Source: Gerris lacustris
Lineage: Eukaryota; Arthropoda; Insecta; Hemiptera; Gerridae
Assembly (NCBI GenBank): GCA_951217055.1
Contig: OX578286.1
Span: 28,216,720-28,280,719 of the forward strand
Length of the DNA stretch: 64,000 nt
Direction of reading: 5' to 3'
The notes under the pieces were generated by a model. That model had not been told where the DNA came from. It saw only the letters and a program-made list of their open reading frames with translations, and made no database searches. The position numbers and the translations under genes are program-made. Shown here one piece after another: positions 24,613 to 35,989 of this stretch (position 1 is the stretch's first letter; the number at the start of each line of letters is the position of its first letter).

Positions 24613-25992
24613 ACAATTTTTACAAATCAAGCTTGGTATATATAAAGTTAGAACCGCATTTGGAAAGGTTAGTATGAGGCCGGTATTTTGGGAATATCAT
24701 CAAAAGAGGAATTATGATCTAGTTTGGGAACAAAGATTTATGGGATTATTAGGGTAGTGTGTGAGGCGGATGGGTTTTCACCCTACATTAAATTAGTAAC
24801 AGAGTTATTACGTGACTCTATAACAACTTACAACAAATATTTTAAAAATTTAACCAAAAAACCATTTAAAATTATTCCTCTTACATATAAGATTACATAA
24901 AATTGGAAGCATATTTCAAAATTGAGGACTTATAATATGATTACTATGTTTATAGCTAAAGGTTTTTTGGTGGGTTTAGCTAAGGGCGGTGTATTAAGGT
25001 TTTTTTTTTTTACTTTCTCATATAAAGAGAAAGTATTGTTATGACACGAAAATTTGATTTTGAGAATTTGATGAGGCCCAAAAAAATGGTTTTTAAAAAA
25101 TTTCTGTTTGTTGTCTGTGCAGACGCTTGGAGCCTAAACTTCTGAACCGATTTTGACGAAATTTGGCATACATGTTTGGAAAATCATACCCCGAGGTGAA
25201 ATCGAAAAAATTAATTTTAGCTCCAAATTTAGGGTTACTACCACACAAAAACTCTAATAAACGTTAAAAAAATATTTATCAGAAACAGTTCCGATAATAT
25301 TGATTAAAACCACCTCTAACCACCTCTAAAATGTAGTCCATTGAAATACAAATCAAACGATATAAGGCGTTTTTCCAGGAAAAATCTAGTTCATGATAAT
25401 ATAGCTTTAAACGTGGACGAAGAAAGGCCTCGATTCGATTCCCCGCCGAGGAGAAGTTATTTTATAAATTTAGTTAAAATGTTCAATAATAATTAAATGT
25501 ACCTACGAAAACCTCAAAACTAAGAAATTAAAAACACTTGGCTGAGTAATTATGAACTTGTCTATGAGTAAGTTTGTCTGAGCAGTCTCGGACCAATTTT
25601 TCGTTGATGCATTCAATATTATAATTAGGGTTTCGTTGGTAAAACCAAAAAAAAGAAACCCATATAGTTTCGTTCCTGTGTCTGTCTGTCACTCTGTACG
25701 GTTCCAATAACTTCTGAATAAAAAAAGATATAAATATGAGACTTTGCAGTATTAAAGATCGTTTTGACGCGCACTCAGGAAAAATATAGTGAACTCAATA
25801 TTATCAGCCATTAAAATCCAAAATGGCGGATAATTCATGTCACTTGAAAGAAATATTTTTACAGAATTTTGAGTGGGGTAACAAATGAAAGGTACTGAAG
25901 AGTAGATTACAAATATAATACTACTTAGGGAAAGTATTTATTTTTTTAAAAGGCTCTGTTTATTTCTAGTTGATCTAATAGATCTAACTTCT
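24613..25992. repeat. Putative interspersed repeats, family unknown
   Basis: 25015-25450 (ACTTTCTCATATAAAGAGAA then AGT, GAACCGATTTTGACGAAATT then TGGCATACATG) and 25625-25930 (GGGTTTCGTTGGTAAAACC, TGTGTCTGTCTGTCACTCTG) have the same landmark style as families B and C but different sequence. 24613-25014 is unassigned. No coding frame is supported. Confidence 0.45.
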
Positions 25993-26564
25993 CTTACTTT
26001 GTTACATGTAGATAAGAGTTCTACATTGTTATGGTTAAATAAGTAAGTTCAACATTATTATTGTTAAATGTGTCAGTTCTACATTGTTATGGTAAAATAA
26101 ATAAGTTCAACATTATTATTGTTAAATGTGTCAGTTCTACATTGATATGGTTAAATAAGTAAGTTCAACATTATTATTGTTAAATGTGTCAGTTCTACAT
26201 TGTTATGGTAAAATAAATAAGTTCAACATTATTATTGTTAAATGTGTCAGTTCTACATTGATATGGTTAAATAAGTAAGTTCAACATTATTATTGTTAAA
26301 TGTGTCAGTTCTACATTGTTATGGTTAAATAAGTAAGTTAAAATTATTATTGTTTAATGGGGAGCCAGGGTGGCCGAGGTGGTAAAGACACCGGGCAGCT
26401 ATCACTGAGTCGAGGCAACTCGAGGTCGTGGGTTCGATCTCGGGCCGTGATACACTGAATGCATCTATGAATCGCGGACGGAGCAGGGCGAGGTACACCC
26501 CCTGAGGGGTTCTCTTCCCCCACGCTGTCTAGAGGGTTCGATCCGTGTCATGAAATGTGATCTG

Positions 26565-28076
26565 CAGAGACGGGAAAAAGTCATAAACGTCATAGTCATA
26601 TGATTTTGTCATAAAATAGCCATTTTACGTATAAACGTCATAAAATAGGGGTTTCTTGGAATAAACGTCATAAAATGGCCTTTTTTGCCAAATGATTAGC
26701 AAAAAGGTTTTATTTTTTTTTGGTAAAGAAAATGTTTAAATTGAACATTTGTGGTCCGGTTCCAGGTAAAACTGCAGTTCGTACAAAAAACCCTTACACC
26801 AGCTTAGTGAAAGGACTGGGCTCTTAATTCCCTGACCACTTTCGGACTTAACTAATGCGCTTATGCATACCTACAACCAGGGAGGCACCGACGGTCATCC
26901 CTAATTCCAAAATAGGGCTCCTGATCGGCTCCTTCTTGGAACAACTCCTCCAATTTGAATCCAGGAAGTTCAAGATAGATTCTCCAGTCAGCCAATATTA
27001 AACCCATTGGATTGGGCAGTCTCCTGATTGGCTGTTCCGTAATTAAAATTTTGTATATATTCATGGTAAGGGAGTAGAATGTTTAATTGCTCATTTGATG
27101 ACAAGTAACAAGAATAAGAAACTCGTGTTACTTGTTTCTTGATTAATTTTACTAGTGTAACTAGTTTCTTAATAGATTCTACTCGTGTCAGAATGCCGAA
27201 AACTCCTGCAAACAAATTAGAGCTTAAGCGTAAGTGGGTGTCAGAGGAGGTGGACTTTTCTTTGGAAGGTGAAACATCTTCTGTAAGCCATGTGATAAAC
27301 AGGTAAGTTACCTACTTTGTATCTGAAGTCTTCAAGGTCTTAGCTTCATTGGATGCTGGAGAGACGCCGTCAATTCGCAATGCAAAAGAAGCCCTAAAGG
27401 CTCCAGGACTGGAAACCCACCTGAACTACATCAACGACAACTTTGGGACATTTCCTGACATAATAGAAGGTCAAATATGCTATTTCCAAACGGCTTCGAA
27501 AAAATCAAGACCCTTTGCGGTACCGATTGGGTTGGAAGAGTGGGGGAAAAGGTGAAAGAAAAGTTCACTGCTGTTCTCTCAAAGAATCCTGGGTGGGAAC
27601 ACGCCCAGGCCATAGCTGCCCGGTTGAAGGGCGTGCAAAAGCAAAAGCAAATGACGTGTCATGCATGAAATATGCTCCCACCTCATCTGCCGACGTCGAA
27701 AGGTCTTTTTCCAAGTTTAAAATTCGGACAAAAGAACCAATTTAACGCTGGAGAATATAGAACAACACATGATTACTTTTTACACTGTTGAAGCATTTTG
27801 CTAATTATTATCATTTATTACATATATTGTAAATATAATTTTTTGTATCTAAGAAATATTGAAATCTTTTTTGAACGGTTTCCCTCCAAAATAACAAAAT
27901 GCTTCACATAAAGACTACATTTTCACAGAAAATAAACGTCATACTTTTGGCTAAAAGGTCATAAAACAACCGATTTTCTAAAATAAACGTCATAAAACAG
28001 GATAATAAAAGTCATAAAAGTCATAGAATAAAGGTCATGAAATGGAAAAATAAAAGTCATAAACGTCCCGTCTCTG
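26565..28076 (+). mobile_element. hAT element, perfect TSD GTGATCTG
   Basis: Ends CAGAGACGGG and CCCGTCTCTG are exact inverted 10-mers. GTGATCTG flanks both sides (26557-26564 and 28077-28084). AAAAGTCATAAACGTCATA motifs recur in sub-terminal positions on both sides, as transposase-binding repeats often do. The 1.5-kb body holds broken transposase remnants; it lies inside the SINE. Confidence 0.95.
27193..27804 (+). pseudogene. hAT transposase relic with hATC motif
   Basis: An ATG at 27193 opens MPKTPANKLELKRKW, a short N-terminal piece that stops before 27310. A second piece (from about 27333) reads LETHLNYINDNFGTFPDIIE, a third NPGWEHAQAIAARLKG. A last piece at 27667-27804 reads PTSSADVERSFSKFK and then, after a frameshift, LTLENIEQHMITFY. 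The last two match the hAT C-terminal dimerisation domain (SSADVERSFS.......R..LT.ENI..H). The central catalytic domain is largely deleted and at least three frame changes occur. Mobility, if any, would need a transposase made elsewhere. Confidence 0.85.
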
Positions 28077-28456
28077 GTGATCTGTATCTATGGTTCGAGG
28101 TCGGAGTAGGGCGAGGGGACCCCCTGAGGGGTCCTCTTCCCCCACACTTTGAAGCACGCTCATATAGCTTACTAATGACCACACCATACTCGCTTCGGCG
28201 GTACAATGTACAAATGTATGATGTGTGAAGTTGCTGGAACTCACCACCACGGTGAAGTAAAATGGGTCCACTGTAGGCCTGATTGCGAGGTTCGAACAAG
28301 TGGTTCGTCCTACCCGTCTAGTAGGAAGTACTATAGGTAACTACTACTATTATTGTTAAATGTGTCAGTTCTACATTGTTATAGTTAAATAAGTAAGTTT
28401 AACATTATTATTGTTAAATGTGTCAGTTCTACATTGTTATGGTTAAATGTGTGTTT

Positions 28457-29254
28457 ATCATCGGCAATACCAAAAGTTTAAGTGTTCTTTCATGCGTGTT
28501 TTAGGCTGTCTTCCTGTCTAGCCCAAGTATATATTCCTTCGTATTATGTATCATATATAATTTTGTATACTCCGCTTTTTCACATTACATTATATAGAAT
28601 TGATAAATTCAAACTTTCGTTTAGGGTTCAGCATTATCAAAGATCAGAGTTTTTGAGATGCTCATACAGAAAATAGACTATGACTCAACTCTATGAATGG
28701 GACACTGATGATGACAAAACCTAACAAAAACTTTTATATATCTATAAAATAAATCTATTTTATCTACAAAAAGCTTTTTCTAAGGTAACCTTCTCAATAA
28801 AAAAAACCTTTTTGAGAATTGTAAAAGCTAAATTGCAAACAATATTACATTCGAAGTTTTTTTCTTTTTTCTTCTTCTATTATTATTAAGAATAAAAATA
28901 AATAATAGTAAATCTTTATATTAAAAGTTTTTATTGTTATGTTTAGTGTTGCAACTAAAAAAAGTTAGGAAATAGAAAAGCCATAAGTAGATTTAGCTGG
29001 GCTAAGATTTCAAACATGTGGAAATTCAACGAAACAAAAGCAAACAACATACTTCTGTTTTTACAACTTTGGAAGCGAAACAAAAGATCATACCATGTCT
29101 ACTTTTTGAAAATTAAGAATATCTACTTCTATTCATTACCTTTATAAAATTATATTGCAGCTTTTTATTTAGCTTCTTTCTTCTTATGAAATAAATTTTC
29201 TTCTTTTTGACTTTTAGTTTACTTTATTTTAGTTGTCTTCAGGTTTTCTTTTAA

Positions 29255-29310
<56 letters not shown>

Positions 29311-29332
29311 CATACAGATTAATACAGATATA
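28457..29332. other. Unassigned stretch with (AT)n
   Basis: AT-rich with a (TA)n array at about 29256-29308. No gene or element boundary is supported. Confidence 0.6.
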
Positions 29333-29711
29333 GGCACTTCTTTTTATGGTTACTCCCCTTATAAAAAAACAGAGGGGAGTAATAATCAAAAGAAGGTATA
29401 TGGAATATTCTTCTTTAGACTTACTCCGTTGTCCCAAAGTACATCGGACTAAACATGCCTTTGTCTTAATAGTTATTTGTGTAGGTCAATTGTATTCTTA
29501 AAAAACACGTAAGGGAGTAACAGTCTAAAGAAGGTGTAAGGAATAGTCTTCTTTAGACTGTTACTCCCCTAATAAAAACAGAAGTGTGGTATTCATTTGT
29601 CCCGAAGTACATTGGACTAACCATCCCTTTGTCTTAAGAGTTAATTGTGAAGGTCATTTATATTCTAAAAAAAAAAAAAAAAAACGGCGGAAGTAACAAT
29701 CTATAGAAGAT
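29333..29711. mobile_element. Family A MITE, internally duplicated, right end decayed
   Basis: Starts GGCACTTCTTTTTATGGTTA then CTCCCC. Two successive copies of the internal block (CAAAGTACATCGGACTAAAC and CGAAGTACATTGGACTAACC) are in tandem, so it is longer than the usual ~235 bp. The right end reads AACAATCTATAGAAG and lacks the AAGTGCC terminus. No target duplication is found. Confidence 0.7.
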
Positions 29712-29902
29712 TTCTATACACACATAATATATCCCATGGAAAAAGGACTATTTCTTTTTTTTATAAATTGACAGTACTAGAGGAAATTTTTCAAGGCGTG
29801 CAATTTGCTGCCAAAGTAAGCAATTTATTCCAAAATGAAAAATGGCCGGTTACTGCTTTTCCAAAATCAGCTGATATCCAAGGGCCACCATGTATAAATA
29901 TA

Positions 29903-30947
29903 CAGGGTGGTCCAAAAGTCTCCCCCAACCCTCTTAACTTTTGAACGGTTTGAAATAAATTAATGAAACTTAAGGGATCTCTACCATGCAAAGGAAAGTT
30001 TGTTTTCATGCAATCACCCACTAGGGGCAACTACCCACTTTGCCCCCAGGTCACACAACTTCAAAATTTCAAATTGGAGTGTATATTTTTGATAGCATAT
30101 TTGGATTCTACAGTGAAAAATAATAAACTTTTACTTGAAACTATTTTTTCTATCTCCAATATTTTGCCCCCCTGCGGGGGGCAAAGATAGCAAAATAACC
30201 CTTCCGATAATACGTTGTAAAATCTAAACGGTTAGAGATAAATTAATGAAACTTAGGGGATCTTTACCATGTAAAGGGAAGTTTGTTTTCATGCAATCGC
30301 GCAGTAGGGGCAGCCTCCCATTTTGCCCCCAGTCCACCTAACTTCAAAATTGTAACCTGGAATGTATATTTTTGATAGCTGATTTAGATTCTACGGTAAA
30401 AAATAAAAATATTTTACTTCAAACTTTTTTTTCTATCTCCAATATTTTGCCCCCTATAGGGGGGCAAAGGTATAAAAATTGTAGATTTCAGCGCCTAGGG
30501 GCAAAATGGTGGTTGCCCCTAGTACGCGAGTGGATGATTACACACTTCCCTTTACATGGTGCAGTTCCCCCAAGTTCCATTACTTTATTTCAAACCGTTT
30601 AGATTTTATAACGATCTAAGTGTTATTTTTTTACTATTTTGGAAGGGTTATTTTGCTATCTTTGCCCCCCTGTAGGGGGCAAAATATTAGAGATAGAAAA
30701 AATAGTTTCAAGTAAAAGTTTATTATTTTTCACTGTAGAATCCAAATATGCTATCAAAAATATACATTCCAATTTGAAATTCTGAAGTTGGGTGGCCTGG
30801 GGGCAAAGTGGGTGGTTGCCCCTAGTCGGTGATTGCATGAAAACAAACTTCCCTTTGCATGGTAGAGATCCCCCAAGTTTCATTAATTTATCTCAAACCG
30901 TTCAAAAGTTAAGAGGGGGGGGGGGGGGAGACTTTTGGACCACCCTG
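29903..30947. mobile_element. CAGGGTGG palindromic TIR element with a nested relative, TA TSD
   Basis: CAGGGTGGTCCAAAAGTC and GACTTTTGGACCACCCTG bound the element, with TA on each side (29901-29902 and 30948-30949). The arms, about 29903-30190 and 30655-30947, are inverted copies nearly 290 bp long, including the GCAAATATGG...TTTGCCCCC blocks. Between them, about 30191-30650, is a related element with its own inverted ends (AACCCTTCC and GGAAGGGTT) and body. No coding sequence. Ends and TA target suggest a Tc1/mariner-type helper. Confidence 0.8.
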
Positions 30948-31065
30948 TATATATGCATTTCATTTTATTTCCTATCTTTTTAAAATATGCTTAACAATGG
31001 AAAATCATAAAATAATTAGCTTTACCTTTTTAAAAATTTAATTTATTCCATTCTAGATTTGTGTT

Positions 31066-31540
31066 GCTTCCAAGCAAACCAAAGGTAGGTAACGGAAGCT
31101 ATGGGATCGTTCTGAAGAACGAAAAATAAAATAAAAAAAATTATAGGTCTTCGATTTCAAAAATTTCAAGACAGAAATCCGTTTCAATCATCAGGGAACA
31201 TTTTTGGTTCCGTGGCAGTCTGTCGCTCAATTTTTGGGAACCAACATATCTTAAAAACTACACGTCTAATTTCAATGAAATTTGTATAGTGCGTCATAAT
31301 TAGCTCATTGTTGGTCTCATAAAAGTTTCAACCTTCAACCCTCATTTGTTTCTTTTCCACATGCGCACAAACATTAAATGTATGTTAGTGCGCATTTACA
31401 CCTATAGCTTCAATAGTTCTTATCTAATTTGTATGCAATCTATTGTATAATCCCTAAATGTTAATAAAACAATAAAGTACACGATAGGATGCAAGAAAGC
31501 TATGAGCCACACTAATTGGCAGTCTATTTTTTTATTTTAT
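31066..31540 (+). repeat. Family B interspersed repeat
   Basis: From TTGCTTCCAAGCAAACCAAA to CACTAATTGGCAGTCTATTT. A LINE is inserted just past its end. Confidence 0.75.
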
Positions 31541-31561
31541 ATAATAAAGATTATAGATTCT

Positions 31562-32959
31562 GCAGGAATATTGTGAAATTAATGGACTAACAGTAAATAC
31601 AAAGAAGACCAAAGTAATGATATTCTCCAGAGGTAGTCTTTCCACTAACCGTCCTAAATGTTACTATAATGGAGAAGTACTAGAAAAAGTTAGTTATTTT
31701 AATTTCCTAGGTGTTTGGTTCAGCAGGAGAGGGGTGTTTGAAGAGGCAGTGAATCAGGCATTGAGTAGAACTAGGGTTGCTTCAGGAGTGATAAGAGAGA
31801 CTTTGGCAAAAGCTTCTAATAGATCTTTTCAGACAGTCTGTCAGGTTTACAATGCTAGCGTAGTAAGTACATTACTTTATGCAGCAACAGTTTGGTCGCT
31901 AAGATATTTAGAACAGTTAGAGAGTGCTCAAAGTTATTTTTTTAAAAACTTATTTTCTTTGCAGTCTAACACTCCACACTACATAATTAGGCAAGAGTTT
32001 CACCTAGATCACGTAGCAGTTAAAATTTTGAAACTAACTCTTAATTTTATCAACCACATTCACGATCTAGATGAGAATAGCAAGGTAAAGAAATGCTTTC
32101 AGCGTCTTCTGCACCTAGATTCCGTGCCTAGTAACAGTAGATGGAACTGGATTTCACAGGTAAAACGGATTCTGAGTGCAGTGGATGCTGTCAATACAGA
32201 CATCATAGCTTCAACTATTAGCAACAAGACTCTCGATACTCCTTTACAGACGTACGCTACATTCCTAAAACAACAAGACTACGACAGAATACAGACGTCA
32301 TCTTACAGTACCTTATACCGTACAATAAATAGCTTTAACCATATAGACACTTCTTACTTAAATCCCGACTTTAACCTATCCTATAGCCATCAAAAAGTTA
32401 TAGCCCAAATACAGGTTATGGTTTTATGAAGATTACCCTCAGAGGAATTCTTCTCAAGTTCAAAACAGACGAGCTTTGCACTGTCTGTAATAGGCACGAG
32501 GCAGAGACATTAGGTCACTTAATGTTAAGGTGCCCTATTTATAAACCTCCATGAGAAGCCTTTTTGCCCCTAAATGTGGTTAGTAGCGAGTATAACGATG
32601 AAACTAATTTGGCCTCAATAATTGGAGTTACGTCCAGGAAACAAGCGGTGAATATTTTTTATTTTTTTTTTCAACGTCCTTAAGATAAGGTCATTTATTT
32701 TAAATGAATAAGTAAAAGTTATTATTTTTAAGGCACAAAAGTGAGGAAGTCGGTTTTTTAATTTATTTTTACTTAATTGAATATTACAAGTATTTGTCGA
32801 AGCCCTGTATGATTTGTTACAAGCAAAGTTATGTTTTTACACTTACAAAAAGCCGATTTGAGCTATATATATGTATTATTTTTATTCTATGCAACCACTT
32901 TGTATAAAGTTACCTAAAACTTTGTATACAGATAAATATATTATTATTGTTATTATTAT
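31562..32959 (+). mobile_element. 5'-truncated LINE with 16-bp TSD
   Basis: The flanks AAAGATTATAGATTCT (31546-31561) and AAAGATGATAGATTCT (32960-32975) match at 15 of 16 positions. The insert starts inside a reverse-transcriptase gene and ends after a ~280-bp AT-rich 3' UTR in a TTATTATTGTTATTATTAT simple tail. This is the standard product of target-primed reverse transcription. Confidence 0.92.
31563..32680 (+). pseudogene. LINE reverse transcriptase, C-terminal part
   Basis: The open frame from 31563 to 32429 starts QEYCEINGLTVNTKKTKVM, the RT segment that precedes the 'YLGV' motif. It continues with VSYFNFLGVWFSRRGVFE and the thumb-like SVVSTLLYAATVWSLRYLEQ region. The upstream palm with the catalytic FADD box is missing, so it is inactive. 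After the stop at 32427-32429 a second frame gives LCTVCNRHEAETLGHLMLRC, a CCHC zinc-binding tail seen at the end of many insect LINE ORF2 proteins. The frame break near 32415 shows decay. I cannot assign the clade (CR1/Jockey-like or similar). No RNase H domain is visible. Confidence 0.85.
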
Positions 32960-32989
32960 AAAGATGATAGATTCTTTCTTTTAGTGTTA

Positions 32990-33175
32990 CGTAACTAACT
33001 CCGTGGCTCAACAGCCCGTGTAGGGCCTCTTCGGCCAGCCAAAGAGCATCCTTGGCTGGACAAAGAGCTTACATAAATATATATGTAATGGATGACACGT
33101 GGTTAGAATGTGACTCCATGAGCTGTATCAACCTTAGAATCCGATACAATCATTTTTTTACTATACTTGTCACTT
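32990..33175 (+). repeat. SINE-like repeat, copy 1
   Basis: CCGTGGCTCAACAGCCCGTG then TAGGGCC...CTTGGCTGGACAAAGAGCTT is paralogous to 48165-48310. The landmarks GGATG...GTGGTTAG...TGTGACTC...CTGTATCAACCTTA appear in the same order. No convincing Pol III boxes, so the class is open. Confidence 0.5.
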
Positions 33176-33284
33176 TTGTAATAAGTATTAGCTATTGGGA
33201 GTTAAACACAACAATATTGTTACCAAAATTATCAAAGTATTAAAAAAACGCGTTTCGACATAATATAATATAGTTCTCTTGGGT

Positions 33285-33691
33285 GCAGACGTTCAAAATT
33301 AATCTGATGCTTTCGTCAGTCTACATTCGAAAAACCATTCACATTTCATAAAGATCAGATGAGTACTTTTGGAGGTATAGGTGTAAATAAATGTATGTTT
33401 GTGTGCATGTGGAAGAGAAACAAATAGAGACAGAAGGTTGAAACTGACATAGGACCAGCAATGGGCTAATTACGACCTACCATCTAAATTTCATTAAAAT
33501 TAAACGTGTAGTTTTTAAGATATGTTGGTTCGCAAAAATTGACCGACTGGCAGACACGGAACCAAAAATTTTCTCTGATGTCTAAAATGGATTTCTGTCT
33601 TGGAATTTTTTTAAATCGGAGACATAAAATATTTTTCGTTAGAACGATCACATAGCTTCAGTTACCTTCGGTAAGCTCGGAAGCAATAAAC
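33285..33691 (-). repeat. Family B repeat, truncated
   Basis: Inverse copy starting near GCAGACGTTCAAAATTAATC and ending CTTCGGTAAGCTCGGAAGCA. The ATTGGCAG end is missing. Confidence 0.75.
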
Positions 33692-34199
33692 TGAATGAGA
33701 AAAAAAAATTACAGGGCATTTTCTACAGGAAACCCTATAAAAAAAAGGTATAAAAAGAAAATTACGATAAAGAACTTTATAGAACGGCAAGAGGAAATTA
33801 AATTTAGAAAGGGGGAAAAGCAAAAAGAAAGGAACAAGGGAATAAAAGTTAGTCGGGGGAAATTCTACTTGGACAATTTAAGGAATACTAAGGGCAAGTT
33901 AGGGATTACTAGGGGCAAGTTAGGAATTACTATGGGGCAAACCGAGGAATCAGCTCACTATAAATAAAGGGAGACAAGGGGCTCTAGAAAACAAAGGCTC
34001 GAGATTGGGAATTAATGCTTATAATCCTTGGGGACCTTGGGAATTGAGAATCATTTACCAACCTATACCCTTAGCCTACTTAACTGACTTAACTGTCCCT
34101 TCGTAAAATTACCATCAAATACACAGGGAATAATAAACAGAGCGTAAAACGAAACTTGGTACAATCAATTCGAAATTCAATTTTTTAAGTTTTTGGTAG
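33692..34199. other. Purine-rich unassigned stretch
   Basis: A 90-residue Lys/Arg/Gly-rich open frame spans 33695-33967, with a GGGCAAGTTAGGGATTACTA direct repeat near 33890-33935. Its composition reflects the purine-rich strand. I do not support it as a gene. Confidence 0.5.
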
Positions 34200-34391
34200 T
34201 TTTCATACTACGGAAAGTTAAATTTTTAGTGCCGGGATCCCGGCACAGGAGTGTATTTTTCACTGTCTGTTTCCCGTAGTTAATAATAATTATAATTTGA
34301 TTTAAATTGAAACTTGGTAATGAAATAGAAAATAAATAAAGAAATAGTCTGCCAATTAATGTGGTACATAGCTTCCTCGCGTCCTATTATT
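34200..34391. repeat. SINE tail and B end
   Basis: 34227-34330 (CCCGGCACAGGAGTGTATTT...CTGTTTCCCGTAGTTAATAA) matches the SINE family at 60003-60120 and 60282-60445. 34347-34391 is the terminal 45 bp of family B (GTCTGCCAATTAATGTGG then CTTCCTCGCGTCC). Confidence 0.6.
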
Positions 34392-35432
34392 GGAAGAATG
34401 GTCAAATGAGATTTCTTTAATCGATCTACCAAAAAAAAAAAAAAAAAATCAAGTTCATTTATATGGTTTTGTATACGGACGACTCATACTATCTATATTA
34501 TGTACTTCCTATATAAGAACAATTTAAGGATTTTATGCTGATAAAAAACATCTAAAATAGAATTATCCTCTTTGTGTACAATTTACAATTTTATTCCTCC
34601 TTGGTGTCCTCTATAAAGAGATTTTAAGGTAGTTTATAAACAACTAAATTAATAAAAAAATATAAGAATTAAAAATACTGTTAGTATTATCTAAATTTGG
34701 TTTTAGTATCAAAAGAATAAGTTAAATATTGTATGTAAGCTACCATCATGATTCCCACCTTTACATACATTTTAATAATACGTGTGTGTGAGATACTATT
34801 GGGTATTAACCTCTTGAATCTGGGTAATCCCAAGTGTTAAAGATATTTGCAGTGTAAAACAGGGTTGTGTGGGTTTAGATATTTGGCAGAAAGCAAACAA
34901 TGTCTACTATAATCCTCTTTGTAAGGCACTTGAAGCACCGCCAGTAACAATACCAGTTTCTATTGTTTCTGGTTTACTCACTAACTCTAGCATAAAGGTT
35001 TTTACATTTATTTACAAATTCTAATAAGACAGAAACTACACCTATATAATATTGGTAAGTTGAACCAGGTGAAATCGGGTGGTGAATTTTAATATTTTTC
35101 GTTACATATCTAATCTCTGCTGCAATTTCTTCTTAATTTCAAAGTATTTAGGTAAAATTTCCATCTTTGTGAAGAAACTTATTTATCAATACATATTTTT
35201 TAAGTTGAAAACCGAGTTATAATATTAAACTAACTTAATCAGTAAAATCAGAAAATAATGAAAAAAATGATCAATTAATTTCAATACATTCCAAAATTTA
35301 ATTTCTATAATATAAAGGGTGAGGTTTGGGAATTGAGTTTAAAAAAAAAAAAAAAATCATAAAATTGTAAATTTTGCTTAATAAAAAGGTATTTATATGA
35401 TAACATTTGAACATACCACTTGAAATTAAATA
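34392..35432. other. Unassigned AT-rich stretch
   Basis: I see nothing beyond A tracts (34431-34448 and 35339-35356). No gene is supported. Confidence 0.6.
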
Positions 35433-35872
35433 TTTATCTACGCTTGATTCGAAATATAAACATTGTATCCATGTTTAGATGAGTAGAAAATGATTCTTTA
35501 CGTACTTGTATTAATTTTGCGCATGCGAGTTTCATAATTCCTCTTTTTTTCGTCCTAGTGCGGTAAAAAAAGAATTCTTCACCTTAACGCACGATTAGCG
35601 AGTTTGTTTACGTTTAACGAAACTAATTTGCTGTTTGTTTAATTAAAGTAACTGTTTATATCGAGTTTTTAGTGAAAAACAATGCTTGATTTATGTTATT
35701 ATGACGAAAATGAGGAGAATATATACGCCTTCCGACATAATTAATTCGGCACAAAATACAACTAATGAATTAATTTCATCTTTATCAAAAGAGAAATACG
35801 AACTTAAATACAAGACGATTATTACATATTTTTTTCTGAACTAATTATTAAAATCCAACAAGCGTAGATAAA
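35433..35872. mobile_element. 440-bp TIR element (candidate MITE)
   Basis: TTTATCTACGCTTG at 35433-35446 is perfectly inverted at 35859-35872. The interior has no coding frame. The target duplication is unclear, so the superfamily is open. Confidence 0.5.
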
Positions 35873-35989
35873 GTACGGTACGCAACTCGTGCGAAAACTG
35901 CATTTTGCTTTGCTCGTGTGGTTTTACTATCCTTGCTCTCGCTGGGGTGCAAACTCCACACACCCATGCAAAATGCTACTTTCCGCACT

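Larger units (their letters stand above)
26360..28348 (+). mobile_element. tRNA-derived SINE (Ser/Leu-like), interrupted
   Basis: The head GGGAGCCAGGGTGGCCGAGG then TGGTAAAG is an A box of tRNA-Ser/Leu type. GTGGGTTCGATCTCGG is the B box, with extra bases between that fit a long variable arm. A CCCCCTGAGGGG...CTTCCCCCAC block occurs twice (about 26498-26523 and 28119-28145), so the body has an internal duplication. The 3' end is AACTACTACT. The target duplication is ATTATTGTTTAATG (26346-26359) / ATTATTGTTAAATG (28349-28362). Confidence 0.85.
25993..28456. repeat. 58-bp minisatellite split by a SINE
   Basis: Units of GTCAGTTCTACATTGTTATG then GTTAAATAAGTAAGTTCAAC, then ATTATTATTGTTAAATGT. 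About six to seven units lie at 25993-26359 and two more at 28349-28456. The SINE with its internal hAT separates the blocks. Neighbouring units are nearly identical, and alternating TTGTTATGG / TTGATATGG gives a two-unit pattern. Confidence 0.9.

Noticed and set aside
33695..33967. 90-residue basic protein
   Set aside because: Composition follows a purine-rich strand and a small direct repeat; no domain or splice context.
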